Assembly: GCA_900318175.1 (NCBI GenBank)
Contig: ONJQ01000007.1
Coordinates: 1 to 64,000 of the forward strand
Length of the DNA: 64,000 bases
Direction of reading: 5' to 3'
Source of the DNA: an uncultured Bacteroidales bacterium
Lineage (GTDB): Bacteria; Bacteroidota; Bacteroidia; Bacteroidales; P3
The notes beneath the pieces are model-generated. The model saw only the letters and a program-made list of their open reading frames with translations, was not told where the DNA came from and did not search any database. The translations under genes were made by a program, and so were the position numbers. This document shows, piece by piece, positions 1 to 7,480 of the stretch. Every line of letters begins with the position of its first letter. The stretch's first letter is position 1.

Positions 1-362
1 CTGTCCACTTCGTATTGCTGTTCGCGAGGTAGCGTCACGGCTATCGTACTGCTACTTGATATGTCCACATCCCCCACTATGTCGGCAGGGTAGATGGCGC
101 GGTAGTGGCTGCTTCCCGCCACGTCGGTTATTTGTGCCGTGGCTCCCAAAGCCGCCGTGGTAGTGCAGGTCTGGTTGTTCACCCGTACCAGGTCGTTGTT
201 GTGCCAGCAGGGTGTCACATCGTCAATGTACACCTTGGCATTCCTGCCGTTGTCTATAGTGGCACCAAGGGTCACGGTGCCGTACTCTTTCTTGCAGCCT
301 GCTGCCAGTACCATTGCACTGACCATTAGACCTAATATCACTTCTGTATGTATTCTTTTCAT
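1..362 (-). CDS. Fimbrillin-like lipoprotein, partial (C-terminus beyond window)
   Basis: The frame opens with an ATG at 362 and stays open to the window edge, giving about 120 residues. The N-terminus is a lipoprotein signal: basic MKR, a hydrophobic stretch, then LAAGC with the lipidated cysteine at residue 23. The mature part is rich in Thr, Asn and Asp, with a stretch HNNDLVRVNN followed later by YRAIYPADI. I associate this pattern with Bacteroidales fimbrillin-type surface proteins, from memory of the family and not from a search. It lies 40 bp downstream of a short co-directional gene (403-612), an arrangement common for such proteins. The specific function is unknown. Confidence 0.6.
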   Translation of the reverse strand, partial: MKRIHTEVILGLMVSAMVLAAGCKKEYGTVTLGATIDNGRNAKVYIDDVTPCWHNNDLVRVNNQTCTTTAALGATAQITDVAGSSHYRAIYPADIVGDVDISSSSTIAVTLPREQQYEVD

Positions 363-402
363 ATTATCTAAATATTAAGTTCTTAATTATCATTATTATC
401 AT

Positions 403-612
403 TTACCATCTCTCTATTTCAAATGATGTGGTTGCATTGCCGTCGCCTGTCCAGTCATCACGCTCGAACAGGCTCGACCGGCTGCCGGGGGAGTCTTCGT
501 CCCAAGTATCCAACTCAAAAGGTGTGGCAGAAAGACCAAGTCCTATCTCCACCACGAAACTTACAGTTTTTATCTCCGGAGGACTGTAAACCTCATTGTG
601 CTCTCGTTTCAT
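403..612 (-). CDS. Short conserved-type hypothetical protein (69 aa)
   Basis: A small acidic protein of 69 residues without a signal peptide. Its start (MKREHNEVYSPPEIKTVSF, then VVEIGLGLS) fits a recurring class of Bacteroidales short peptides with a Tyr-x-x-Pro-Glu opening and a hydrophobic-acidic centre. These are usually found just upstream of surface lipoprotein genes. Here the next gene on the same strand, 40 bp away, is a lipoprotein. Whether the peptide is a chaperone, a precursor or a regulator is not known. Family assignment is from pattern memory only. Confidence 0.55.
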   Translation of the reverse strand: MKREHNEVYSPPEIKTVSFVVEIGLGLSATPFELDTWDEDSPGSRSSLFERDDWTGDGNATTSFEIERW

Positions 613-847
613 GATTTGACAGATAAATTATTATTAGTTTCATGTGACTCCATGTGATATGATATGCTATTTCGTTAGTAATAAGAAAAATCAACTCCAG
701 ACCACCACCTGTTCAGCATGTGTATGTTGTGAAACCAAGTTAATAATATAGCCACAAAACGATTGCAGCCTGATATTGGGGGGATACTATATGATTATCA
801 AATAGTTGTAACACAGAAATCATTTTTATTATTTCAAATTTCATTTG

Positions 848-855
848 CAAAGATA
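848..855 (-). promoter_or_regulatory. Candidate -7 box for the short peptide/lipoprotein pair
   Basis: TATCTTTG on the minus strand matches the Bacteroidetes TAnnTTTG element. No TTG lies at the ideal -33 distance. It would leave a leader of about 230 bases before the start at 612. The rest of the 613-906 gap is AT-rich and shows nothing else. Confidence 0.4.
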
Positions 856-906
856 AATAAAAAAAACGATTTGCTGTAATTATTCAAATCGCAGTATTAA
901 TAAAAT

Positions 907-948
907 GAAAAAAAAACAAAAGGAGACACCGACACAGGGTGCCTCCTT
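907..948 (-). terminator. Rho-independent terminator after hydG
   Basis: On the minus strand an 11-bp stem (AAGGAGGCACC pairing with GGTGTCTCCTT, one wobble) with a 7-base loop is followed by a T-rich tail. It starts about 25 bases after the hydG stop codon. Confidence 0.85.
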
Positions 949-972
949 AGAATGTGGGAGATGATGTACGTA

Positions 973-2403
973 TTAGAAGTAGAGGTCACGCTCGCCTTCG
1001 CCTATCTTGCAGAGGTTGCCCTCGACACGTTTCTTGAGGTCTTCTTTGCTGAAGGTCTCGGTAAGCTGCTTGAGGAGACGCAGGCCTTTTTCCTTGGTGG
1101 CGGGGCTGGCATAGTCCTCAAGATACTCGCGGAAGGTGAACATGGCGTTGGGTTTGCAGAACTCCTTGATGAGACCGGGCTTGGCGAGGTCCATGAAGTC
1201 GGCACCCACACGGCCTTTGCGGTAGCAGCCCGTGCAGAAGCTGGGGATATAGCCACCATCGATCATCATGCTGATGACCTCGTCGAGGGAGCGGTGGTCG
1301 CCAAGGGTGAACTGGGCGCCGGTGGTACCCGTCTTCTCGTAGGGCTTGGCAGCGGTGTTGTCGCCCTCCTCGTCGTAGCCGCCGGGGTTGGTCTCGGAGG
1401 CGGCACTGATTTGGCTGACGCCGTATTTCACCAGTTTGTCGCGCATCTCGGGACGCTCGCGGGTGGAGATGATGATGCCTGTATAGGGCATGGCGATGCG
1501 GATGATGGCGATAATCTTCATGAAGTCCTTGTCGCTGACGGGGTGCGGGATGTTCTCGGGAAGGCTGAAGGGCGTGCCTTCGGCGGGCTCGATGCGGGGG
1601 AAGCTGACGGTGTGGGGACCACAGCCGTAGTCCTCTTCCAGATGGCGTGCATGCTCCATGAGGGCGAGGATTTCAAAACGATAGTCCACGAGGCCGAAGA
1701 GGACACCGATGCCCACATCGTTGATGCCGCCTTCCTGGGCGCGATCCATACAGGTGAGGCGGTAGAGGTAGTCGGACTTGGGCGTGCCGGCGGGATGGAA
1801 CTTGGCGTATTCGACGGGGTCGTAGGTCTCCTGGAAGCAGACGTAGGTGCCGATGCGCTCGGCTTTGAGCTTGGCATAGTCCTCGACGCTCATGGGTGCG
1901 AGCTCGACGTTGATGCGGCGGATGGTGCTGCCTTTCTCGTCCTTGGCGGCATAGCAGCGGCGGATGGCCTCGACCATGTAGTTGGCGTCGTTGCGAGGGC
2001 TTTCGCCACAGATAAGGAGGGCACGCTTGTGGCCCATGCGCAGCAGGTGGAGGGTCTCGGTCTCAATCTCGTCAAGGGTAAGGATTTTGCGTTTCAGCGC
2101 CTTGTTGTCACGACGGAAACCGCAGTAGACGCAGTTGTTGACACAGGCGTTGCCAGTATAGATGGGAGCAAAGAGCACAAGGCGGCGGCCATAAATCTCG
2201 TCCTTGCAGTACTCGGCGGTGTCGAGAATCTTTTGTATGTCGGCCTCGTCTTCCACACAGAGCAGTTTGGCCACATCGTCGAGATTGAGGCCTTTCAGCT
2301 TGCGGGCTTTGTTGAGGATGTCGTTGAGTTGCGATTCTGACGGGGCGTTGTTGTCAAGCATGCCGTACAATTTGTCGCGGTCGATAAAATTTTGATGTCT
2401 CAT
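973..2403 (-). CDS. hydG: [FeFe]-hydrogenase maturase HydG (tyrosine lyase, radical SAM)
   Basis: A 476-residue protein, the usual HydG length (about 470). HydG cleaves tyrosine with a radical-SAM cluster and delivers the CO and CN ligands of the [FeFe]-hydrogenase H-cluster. The radical-SAM motif CVNNCVYC puts cysteines at about residues 87, 91 and 94. The C-terminal part carries the second cluster motif typical of HydG, FCTGCYR followed about two dozen residues later by a further Cys in KEFCKPN. The start ATG at 2403 lies 12 bases after the stop of the small TM1266-type gene, so the two form an operon. HydE, HydF and the hydrogenase are not in the window. Confidence 0.95.
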   Translation of the reverse strand: MRHQNFIDRDKLYGMLDNNAPSESQLNDILNKARKLKGLNLDDVAKLLCVEDEADIQKILDTAEYCKDEIYGRRLVLFAPIYTGNACVNNCVYCGFRRDNKALKRKILTLDEIETETLHLLRMGHKRALLICGESPRNDANYMVEAIRRCYAAKDEKGSTIRRINVELAPMSVEDYAKLKAERIGTYVCFQETYDPVEYAKFHPAGTPKSDYLYRLTCMDRAQEGGINDVGIGVLFGLVDYRFEILALMEHARHLEEDYGCGPHTVSFPRIEPAEGTPFSLPENIPHPVSDKDFMKIIAIIRIAMPYTGIIISTRERPEMRDKLVKYGVSQISAASETNPGGYDEEGDNTAAKPYEKTGTTGAQFTLGDHRSLDEVISMMIDGGYIPSFCTGCYRKGRVGADFMDLAKPGLIKEFCKPNAMFTFREYLEDYASPATKEKGLRLLKQLTETFSKEDLKKRVEGNLCKIGEGERDLYF

Positions 2404-2415
2404 GTTATTTAGGAT

Positions 2416-2661
2416 TTACTGTTTTGTCAAAACGGCTTTTGATTCGACTTCCTGAAGCCTTCCCAGCCGGCCAGTGAGGGCATTGATGCGGTCCGGCGTA
2501 CCCTCGACAATGAGGGAGATGACGGCCACAGGCCGCTGATGGAAAGGAAGCCCTTGCCGACAAAGGACAATGTCGGAAAAATCAGAAATGATTTGATTGA
2601 TTTCTGCAGACCGCGTACGGTCGAGTACGAGTATGGTGATTGTTCCTATTCTCTTCTCCAT
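2416..2661 (-). CDS. TM1266-type iron-only hydrogenase system regulator (81 aa)
   Basis: An 81-residue ACT/NikR-C-like small protein: MEKRIGTITILVLDRT, an internal QIISDFSDIVLCRQGLP, then a VAVISLIVEGTPDRINALTGRLG strand-helix unit. This matches the TM1266 family, which sits beside hydrogenase maturation genes in many anaerobes and is annotated as a putative iron-only hydrogenase system regulator. Its biochemical role is not established. It is the first gene of the hydG operon and has a well-formed promoter about 50 bases upstream. Confidence 0.8.
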   Translation of the reverse strand: MEKRIGTITILVLDRTRSAEINQIISDFSDIVLCRQGLPFHQRPVAVISLIVEGTPDRINALTGRLGRLQEVESKAVLTKQ

Positions 2662-2711
2662 CAGGTGTTAGGCTTTTGGGTTAGACGAATAATTGTTTGT
2701 ATTATCGGCTG

Positions 2712-2741
2712 CAAAGATACGAAGAATAATTGAATCTGCAA
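2712..2741 (-). promoter_or_regulatory. Promoter of the TM1266-hydG operon
   Basis: The minus strand has TTG (2739-2741), exactly 19 bases, then TATCTTTG (2712-2719). This is the Bacteroidetes -33/-7 arrangement and one of three perfect examples in the window. Confidence 0.75.
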
Positions 2742-2782
2742 GAATGTTGCAATTTTTTTCTCGCTGATTCGCAAAAAAATCG

Positions 2783-2790
2783 TATATTTG
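2783..2790 (+). promoter_or_regulatory. -7 box for crt-hbd
   Basis: TATATTTG, 31 bases upstream of the crt start, fits TAnnTTTG. No good -33 element is visible. It lies about 40 bp from the divergent hydG-operon promoter, so the two transcription units share a short control region. Confidence 0.6.
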
Positions 2791-2821
2791 CAACCTCAAA
2801 CAATAACAAAAAAAGCAACCT

Positions 2822-3595
2822 ATGTATAACTATATTAAGATAGAACAGAAAGAGGCCGTGACGGTGCTGACCATCTCGGCGCCCAAATCGTTGAATGCCC
2901 TTAACAGCACGGTGCTGCAAGAGCTGGGCGACGCCGTCTCCAGCCTGGCCCCCGAAACCCGCGCACTGATTATCACCGGCGACGGGGAGAAGTCCTTCGT
3001 GGCAGGAGCCGACATCAGCGAGATGGCCAACCTGAACGTGTCGCAGGGACAGACCTTCGGCAACCGCGGTGCCATGGTGTTCCGCAAGATTGAGACTCTT
3101 CCCATCCCCGTCATTGCCGCAGTGAACGGTTTTGCACTGGGTGGAGGATGCGAACTGGCTATGGCTTGCGACATCCGCATCTGTTCCGAGAATGCCAAGT
3201 TCGGGCAGCCCGAAGTGGGACTGGGCATTATCCCCGGTTTCAGCGGCACGGTACGCCTGGCCCGCTTGGTGGGCATGGGCATGGCCAAGCAGCTTATCTT
3301 TACCGGAAAGGCCATCAAAGCCAACGAAGCACTGCGCATCGGATTAGTGAACGAGGTGGTGCCACAGGCTGAACTGATGGACAAGGCCATGGAGATTGCC
3401 AACCAGATTGCCGTCAACGCCCCCTTGGCCGTCAGCGCTGCCAAGCAATGCATCAATGCCGAGTACGACATGTACGTAGACGATGCCATCCTTTATGAGA
3501 ACGGCATCTTCGGCCAGTGCTTCGGCACCCAGGACCAGAAGAACGGCATGAAAGCCTTCCTCAACAAAGAGAAGGTAGCCTTTGAAGGAAAATAA
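2822..3595 (+). CDS. crt: Short-chain enoyl-CoA hydratase (crotonase)
   Basis: A 257-residue crotonase-fold protein. It hydrates crotonyl-CoA to 3-hydroxybutyryl-CoA, or runs the reverse reaction in butyrate formation. The oxyanion-hole and acyl-CoA segment AGADISEM is at about 61-68. GGGCELAM carries the first catalytic Glu (about 111), and FGQPEVGLGIIPG carries the second (about 131). Having both Glu residues supports true hydratase activity over another crotonase-family reaction. The next gene is 3-hydroxybutyryl-CoA dehydrogenase, the following step. The start ATG is preceded by an A-rich leader without a Shine-Dalgarno, normal for this phylum. Confidence 0.88.
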   Translation: MYNYIKIEQKEAVTVLTISAPKSLNALNSTVLQELGDAVSSLAPETRALIITGDGEKSFVAGADISEMANLNVSQGQTFGNRGAMVFRKIETLPIPVIAAVNGFALGGGCELAMACDIRICSENAKFGQPEVGLGIIPGFSGTVRLARLVGMGMAKQLIFTGKAIKANEALRIGLVNEVVPQAELMDKAMEIANQIAVNAPLAVSAAKQCINAEYDMYVDDAILYENGIFGQCFGTQDQKNGMKAFLNKEKVAFEGK

Positions 3596-3605
3596 TCAGA
3601 GTAAT

Positions 3606-3635
3606 CGGAGTAATCAGAGTACTCCGATTACTCCG
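3606..3635. repeat. Inverted repeat built from 9-bp units between crt and hbd
   Basis: CGGAGTAATC (3606-3615) pairs perfectly with GATTACTCCG (3626-3635). The left side continues as AGAGTAATC/GGAGTAATC/AGAGTACT units of 9 bp from 3598. It lies in the 84-bp gap between two genes likely to be co-transcribed and has no T-tract on the plus strand, so it may be an intercistronic hairpin and not a terminator. Confidence 0.7.
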
Positions 3636-3679
3636 AAAAAAAAGAATAATCTTAATCAACAATAAAAATCACATACAAC

Positions 3680-4516
3680 ATGAAAATTTGTGTAATTGGT
3701 ACCGGTACCATGGCCAAAGGCATCGTGAAAGCCTTTGCCGCCAAAATGCCTATCGTTATGAAGAGCAGAAGCCAGGCCAGCATCGACAAGGCCATGGGCT
3801 CCATCGCTAAATCCTATGCCAAGCTGGTTGAAAAAGGCAAAATGACTCAGGAGGCCGTTGATGCCCTGCTGGCTAACATCACCACCACCACCGACTATGC
3901 CACCTTCGCCGACGCCGACCTCGTCATCGAGGCCGCTGTGGAGGAGATGCAGCTGAAGAAAGATGTGTTCACCGAGCTTGACAAGATCTGCAAACCCGAG
4001 ACCATCTTCGCCACCAACAGCTCCTCGTTGAGCATCACCGAGATTGCCGCCTGCACCCAGCGTCCCGCCCAGTTCATCGGCATGCACTTCTTCAACCCCG
4101 CCGACCGCATGGCTCTGGTTGAGGTCATCCGTGGCCAGCTGACCAGCGACGAGGTATGCAAGTGCGTCATCGACCTTGCCACCTCCATCGGCAAACAGCC
4201 CGTCGAGGTGAAAGAGGCTCCCGGCTTCGTGGTGAACCGCATCCTTATCCCCATGATCAACGAGGCAGTCGGCATCCTGGCCGACGGCATTGCCACCGCT
4301 GAGGACATCGACAAGTGCATGCAGCTTGGTGCCAACCATCCCATGGGTCCCCTCGCCTTGGCCGACCTCATCGGCAACGATGTGAACCTGGCCATCATGG
4401 AAGTGCTCTACAAAGAGTTCGGCGATCCCAAATACCGTCCTCATCCCCTGCTGCGCAAAATGGTCCGTGCCGGCCTCCTTGGCCGCAAGACCGGCGAGGG
4501 CTTCTACAAATATTGA
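3680..4516 (+). CDS. hbd: 3-hydroxybutyryl-CoA dehydrogenase
   Basis: A 278-residue protein, typical for the short bacterial form. It interconverts acetoacetyl-CoA and 3-hydroxybutyryl-CoA with NAD(P)H. The N-terminal Rossmann motif is GTGTMAKG (about 7-14, with Ala where Gly is common). TNSSSLS is at about 112-118 and the catalytic His is in MHFFNPADR (about 136). The C-terminal dimerisation domain ends with [11 protein letters not shown], the family signature end. It is the second gene of crt-hbd and is followed by a strong terminator. Thiolase and the butyryl-CoA dehydrogenase/Etf genes are not adjacent. Confidence 0.9.
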   Translation: MKICVIGTGTMAKGIVKAFAAKMPIVMKSRSQASIDKAMGSIAKSYAKLVEKGKMTQEAVDALLANITTTTDYATFADADLVIEAAVEEMQLKKDVFTELDKICKPETIFATNSSSLSITEIAACTQRPAQFIGMHFFNPADRMALVEVIRGQLTSDEVCKCVIDLATSIGKQPVEVKEAPGFVVNRILIPMINEAVGILADGIATAEDIDKCMQLGANHPMGPLALADLIGNDVNLAIMEVLYKEFGDPKYRPHPLLRKMVRAGLLGRKTGEGFYKY

Positions 4517-4537
4517 TTGCCCAACCCTAAATAAAAG

Positions 4538-4575
4538 AAGGAGGAAAGTCACAGAGACTTTCCTCCTTTCTTTTT
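4538..4575 (+). terminator. Terminator after hbd
   Basis: A perfect 13-bp stem (4538-4550 with 4556-4568) closes a 5-base loop and runs into TTTCTTTTT. Confidence 0.9.
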
Positions 4576-4605
4576 ACCGTACAGGCAATGCCTTAGCAAA
4601 CTATA

Positions 4606-4641
4606 TAAAAAAAACTCCCGCAGCCCAAAGGGTGCGGGAGT
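4606..4641 (-). terminator. Terminator after ilvE
   Basis: On the minus strand ACTCCCGCACCC pairs with GGGCTGCGGGAGT (one bulge) and is followed by a run of eight T. It faces the hbd terminator, so the two converging units are separated by two independent hairpins. Confidence 0.9.
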
Positions 4642-4663
4642 AAGAGATATGTAGTAATCTCAA

Positions 4664-5677
4664 TTAGTCCATGATGGTGTTCCAGTGGTGGACATCCTCG
4701 GCCTCGCCCAGCTGGATGGCGCGGAGGGCATTGTACAGCTTGGTGCTCCAAGGACCGGGCTCCTTGCCGAAGACATAGCTCTTGCCAGTCTCGGGGTCGT
4801 CAAGGCGCTCGATGGGGCTGATAACAGCGGCGGTACCGCAAGCACCAGCTTCCTGGAATTCGGAGAGCTCGTCAACGTTGATGGGACGACGCTCAACCTT
4901 CATGCCCATGTCCTCAGCCAGCTGCATGAGGCTCTTGTTGGTGATGGAGGGCAGGATGGAAGTGCTCTTGGGGGTGATATAAGCACCGTCCTTGATGCCG
5001 AAGAAGTTGGCAGCGCCAGCCTCGTCAACATACTTCTTCTCCTTGGCGTCGAGATAGAACTCGCATGCATACTGACCACCGTGGCAAGCCTCAACGTGGG
5101 CACGCAGGGAAGCAGCATAGTTACCACCGACCTTGTAAACACCAGTGCCAAGAGGAGCAGAACGGTCATACTTGCGGGTGATGACATAAGGATTGGCCTT
5201 GAAACCGCCCTTGAAGTAAGGTCCGACGGGGGTGACAAATATGACAAACAGATACTCATCGGCGGGTTTCACACCCACGGTGATGCCGGTACCGATCAGC
5301 AGGGGACGGAGGTAAAGGCTTGCGCCAGTGCCGTAGGGAGGAATGAAACGCTCGTTGAGCTTGATGACCTTCTTGCACATCTCAACAAACTTCTCGGTGG
5401 AGAGCTCGGGCATCATAATGCCGCGGCAGGTGCTCTGCAGACGCTCAGCATTGGCTTCGGGACGGAAGATACGGATCTTGCCATCCTTGCAGCGATAAGC
5501 CTTCAGGCCTTCAAAAGCCTCCTGGCCGTAGTGCAGACTCGAAGCAGCCATGTGCATTTCGATGTGCTCAGAGGAGGAAACCTCGATTTCGCCCCATTTT
5601 CCGTCGCGATAGTAGCAGCGGACATTATAATCGGTCTTCACATAACCGAAAGGTAGGTTTTGCCAATCAATATTCAT
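4664..5677 (-). CDS. ilvE: Branched-chain amino acid aminotransferase
   Basis: A 337-residue class IV PLP aminotransferase of the long (type II) form, transferring amino groups between glutamate and the 2-keto acids of Leu, Ile and Val. Visible blocks are YGQEAFEGLKAYR, IRIFRPEANAERL, SLYLRPLLIGTG, VYKVGGNYAASL with the Schiff-base Lys region, and GACGTAAVISPI near the C-terminus. I chose the ATG at 5677 (MNIDWQNLPFGYVKTDYNV). A TTG nine bases further upstream is also in frame but is less likely. The tRNA(CAU) gene lies only 34 bp upstream on the same strand and no other promoter is visible between them. Confidence 0.93.
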   Translation of the reverse strand: MNIDWQNLPFGYVKTDYNVRCYYRDGKWGEIEVSSSEHIEMHMAASSLHYGQEAFEGLKAYRCKDGKIRIFRPEANAERLQSTCRGIMMPELSTEKFVEMCKKVIKLNERFIPPYGTGASLYLRPLLIGTGITVGVKPADEYLFVIFVTPVGPYFKGGFKANPYVITRKYDRSAPLGTGVYKVGGNYAASLRAHVEACHGGQYACEFYLDAKEKKYVDEAGAANFFGIKDGAYITPKSTSILPSITNKSLMQLAEDMGMKVERRPINVDELSEFQEAGACGTAAVISPIERLDDPETGKSYVFGKEPGPWSTKLYNALRAIQLGEAEDVHHWNTIMD

Positions 5678-5711
5678 GATGTTCAATGTTTTTTAGTGTT
5701 TTAAAAAAAAG

Positions 5712-5785
5712 TGGTCCCACTTGGGCTCGAACCAAGGACCCACTGATTATGAGTCAGTTGCTCTAACCGACTGAGCTATGGGACC
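5712..5785 (-). tRNA. tRNA with CAU anticodon (elongator Met or Ile2)
   Basis: The minus strand folds as a standard cloverleaf. Acceptor arm GGTCCCA pairs with TGGGACC, the D arm is in TAGCTCAGTCGGTTAGAGC, the anticodon stem-loop is CTGACTCATAATCAG with anticodon CAT, and the T arm contains GGTTCGAGCC. CCA is not encoded. A CAU anticodon of this kind may be elongator tRNA-Met or the lysidine-modified tRNA-Ile2. I cannot separate these by eye. It is followed by eight T and then ilvE. Confidence 0.95.
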
Positions 5786-5811
5786 AGCTTTTCATCTCTT
5801 GAAATCGGTTG

Positions 5812-5841
5812 CAAAGATACACATTTTTTTTCATTCACCAA
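5812..5841 (-). promoter_or_regulatory. Promoter of the tRNA(CAU)-ilvE unit
   Basis: On the minus strand TTG (5839-5841), exactly 19 bases, then TATCTTTG (5812-5819). Initiation a few bases downstream would leave a leader of about 20 bases before the tRNA. Confidence 0.75.
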
Positions 5842-5871
5842 GAAAAAAAGTGTTTTTATTTAAAACCCGGC

Positions 5872-6392
5872 TCATTCAATGATTAGTTTGCGGGTGGCGG
5901 AGGTTTCGGGGTTGGCGAGGGTGAGGGAGTAGGTGCTGGAGGGGAGGTTGCTGGTGTCGAGGGTGGTAGTGGAGCCGGAAAAGGAGGTTTGGAGGAAGGT
6001 GTGGCCTGCGCCATCGCGGAGGATGAAGGAGCAGGGGGCTTGGGTCGGGGTGACGAGGGTAAAGGTGACGGACTCTCTGGCCGGGTTAGGGAGGTGCATT
6101 GTGGATGTTGACCTCCATCCACTCCGAGGGTGTGATATCCTACAAAAAAAGTATCGGTTACGACAACCTGGGTGTCGAAGTAGAACTCATATGCTTCTAC
6201 CGTTTCCATGTATTGTTTCCCATAGGCTTCAGAGGTTGGAAGGCATGACGTCCGTTTTAAAGAAAAAAATAAGTACATTGAGGTCACGGCGTGCTGTGTC
6301 TTGTCCCCATTGAGTGGCCGCAATTCCGTATATTGTAGTAGGCTCATTTGCGTACTGTTTTTTCGCATAGGTTTCATTACGCCTGAATCCAT
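5872..6392 (-). pseudogene. Decayed T9SS-exported protein gene (frameshifted)
   Basis: Two overlapping frames carry parts of one protein. The upstream frame, readable to about 6110, contains EAYEFYFDTQVVVTDTFFVG, a motif I know from Bacteroidales secreted proteins. The downstream frame (5872 to about 6099) begins LPNPARESVTFTL and ends SSTYSLTLANPETSATRKLIIE, a typical type IX secretion C-terminal sorting domain. Between them the third frame reads SEWMEVNIHNAPP, so at least two small indels are needed to join the parts. No signal peptide or large catalytic region is present. Most likely it is the 3' end of a lost gene. Confidence 0.55.
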
Positions 6393-6450
6393 GAATTATT
6401 ACAGATTGGAACCACGGAATAAAAACTTTTATTATTTCAAGAAAAAAGCG

Positions 6451-6458
6451 TAATTTTG
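6451..6458 (+). promoter_or_regulatory. -7 box for ruvX-def operon
   Basis: TAATTTTG matches TAnnTTTG, 25 bases upstream of the ruvX start. The -33 element is weak. Confidence 0.5.
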
Positions 6459-6483
6459 CAAATTTGATTATTGAATCAATCCA

Positions 6484-6894
6484 ATGGGCAGAATCCTTGC
6501 AATAGACTATGGCATAAAGCGTACGGGCATTGCCGTCACCGATCCGGAACGTATCATCGCTACCGGATTGACCACCGTTGCCACCCCTACTCTGCTGCAT
6601 TTTCTGAAGGACTATTGCCAGAAAGAGTCGGTAGACATTTTTCTTGTGGGACAGCCCAAGCACATGGACAACACCCCCTCGGAGTCGGCCAGGATAATAG
6701 AGCCTTTTGTCCAGCAACTGGCAACGGCTTTCCCCGACAAGCAGATTGCCCGCATCGACGAGCGTTTCACCTCGAAAATGGCTTTCCAAGCCATGATTGA
6801 CGGAGGTTTAAAGAAGAAACAGCGACAAAACAAAGGCATGATTGACCAAGTGAGTGCCACCATCATGCTGCAAGACTATATGAAAACACTATAA
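6484..6894 (+). CDS. ruvX: RuvX/YqgF-family Holliday junction resolvase-like nuclease
   Basis: A 136-residue RNase H-fold protein of normal family length. The first strand MGRILAIDYGIKRTGIAVTD carries the conserved Asp (residue 7). VGQPKHMDNTPSESA corresponds to the family VGLPL...G segment, and RIDERFTS and the C-terminal DQVSATIMLQDYM give the remaining acidic residues. In other bacteria the family is implicated in pre-16S rRNA 5' processing as well as junction resolution; which applies here is not shown. def follows after 11 bases. Confidence 0.9.
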   Translation: MGRILAIDYGIKRTGIAVTDPERIIATGLTTVATPTLLHFLKDYCQKESVDIFLVGQPKHMDNTPSESARIIEPFVQQLATAFPDKQIARIDERFTSKMAFQAMIDGGLKKKQRQNKGMIDQVSATIMLQDYMKTL

Positions 6895-6905
6895 TTAACA
6901 AATAC

Positions 6906-7469
6906 ATGCTTTATCCAATCATCGGCTACGGCCATCCCACCCTGCGCAAAAAGGCGCAACCCATTGATAAAGACTATCCGGGCCTCGAACAGCTCGTTGC
7001 TGATATGTACGAGACCATGTACAATGCCGACGGAGTAGGCCTTGCCGCTCCCCAAATCGACCTCAGCATCCGTCTGGTAGTCATCGGCTTCCGTCCCTAT
7101 GACGAAAAGACCGACACCTACAGCGACCCAATCGAGGAGCATACCCTCATCAACCCCGAAATCCTTGAGTACCTCGGCGAGAAGCAATACTTCAACGAGG
7201 GTTGTCTCAGCATCCCCGACATCCACGAGGATGTTCTCCGTCCCGAAGGCCTCCGTCTGCGCTGGTACGATGAGAAATGGCAGTTGCACGAGGAAGAAAT
7301 CCACGGCATGTTTGCCCGTGTGGCACAGCACGAGATTGACCACCTCGAAGGCAAAGTCTTCACCGACCACCTCAGCCCCATCCGCAAAACCATGCTCAAG
7401 CGCAAGCTCAACGACGTCATCTCTGGCCGCGTAAGAACAGCCTATCGTATGAAACCCAACAAGAAATAA
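6906..7469 (+). CDS. def: Peptide deformylase
   Basis: A 187-residue metalloenzyme that removes the formyl group from nascent N-terminal Met. All three signature motifs are intact: GVGLAAPQI (about 43-51), EGCLSIP with the metal-binding Cys (about 100), and QHEIDHLEG with the HExxH metal ligands (about 142-146). It is co-directional with ruvX and a lipoprotein gene 11 bp further on. Confidence 0.96.
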   Translation: MLYPIIGYGHPTLRKKAQPIDKDYPGLEQLVADMYETMYNADGVGLAAPQIDLSIRLVVIGFRPYDEKTDTYSDPIEEHTLINPEILEYLGEKQYFNEGCLSIPDIHEDVLRPEGLRLRWYDEKWQLHEEEIHGMFARVAQHEIDHLEGKVFTDHLSPIRKTMLKRKLNDVISGRVRTAYRMKPNKK

Positions 7470-7480
7470 CAATCCACACA

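Noticed and set aside
952..2340. Long open frame on the plus strand (about 462 codons)
   Set aside because: It is antisense to hydG over its whole length, has low-complexity Val/Gly/Ala-rich composition and no recognisable motif; hydG has all catalytic motifs.
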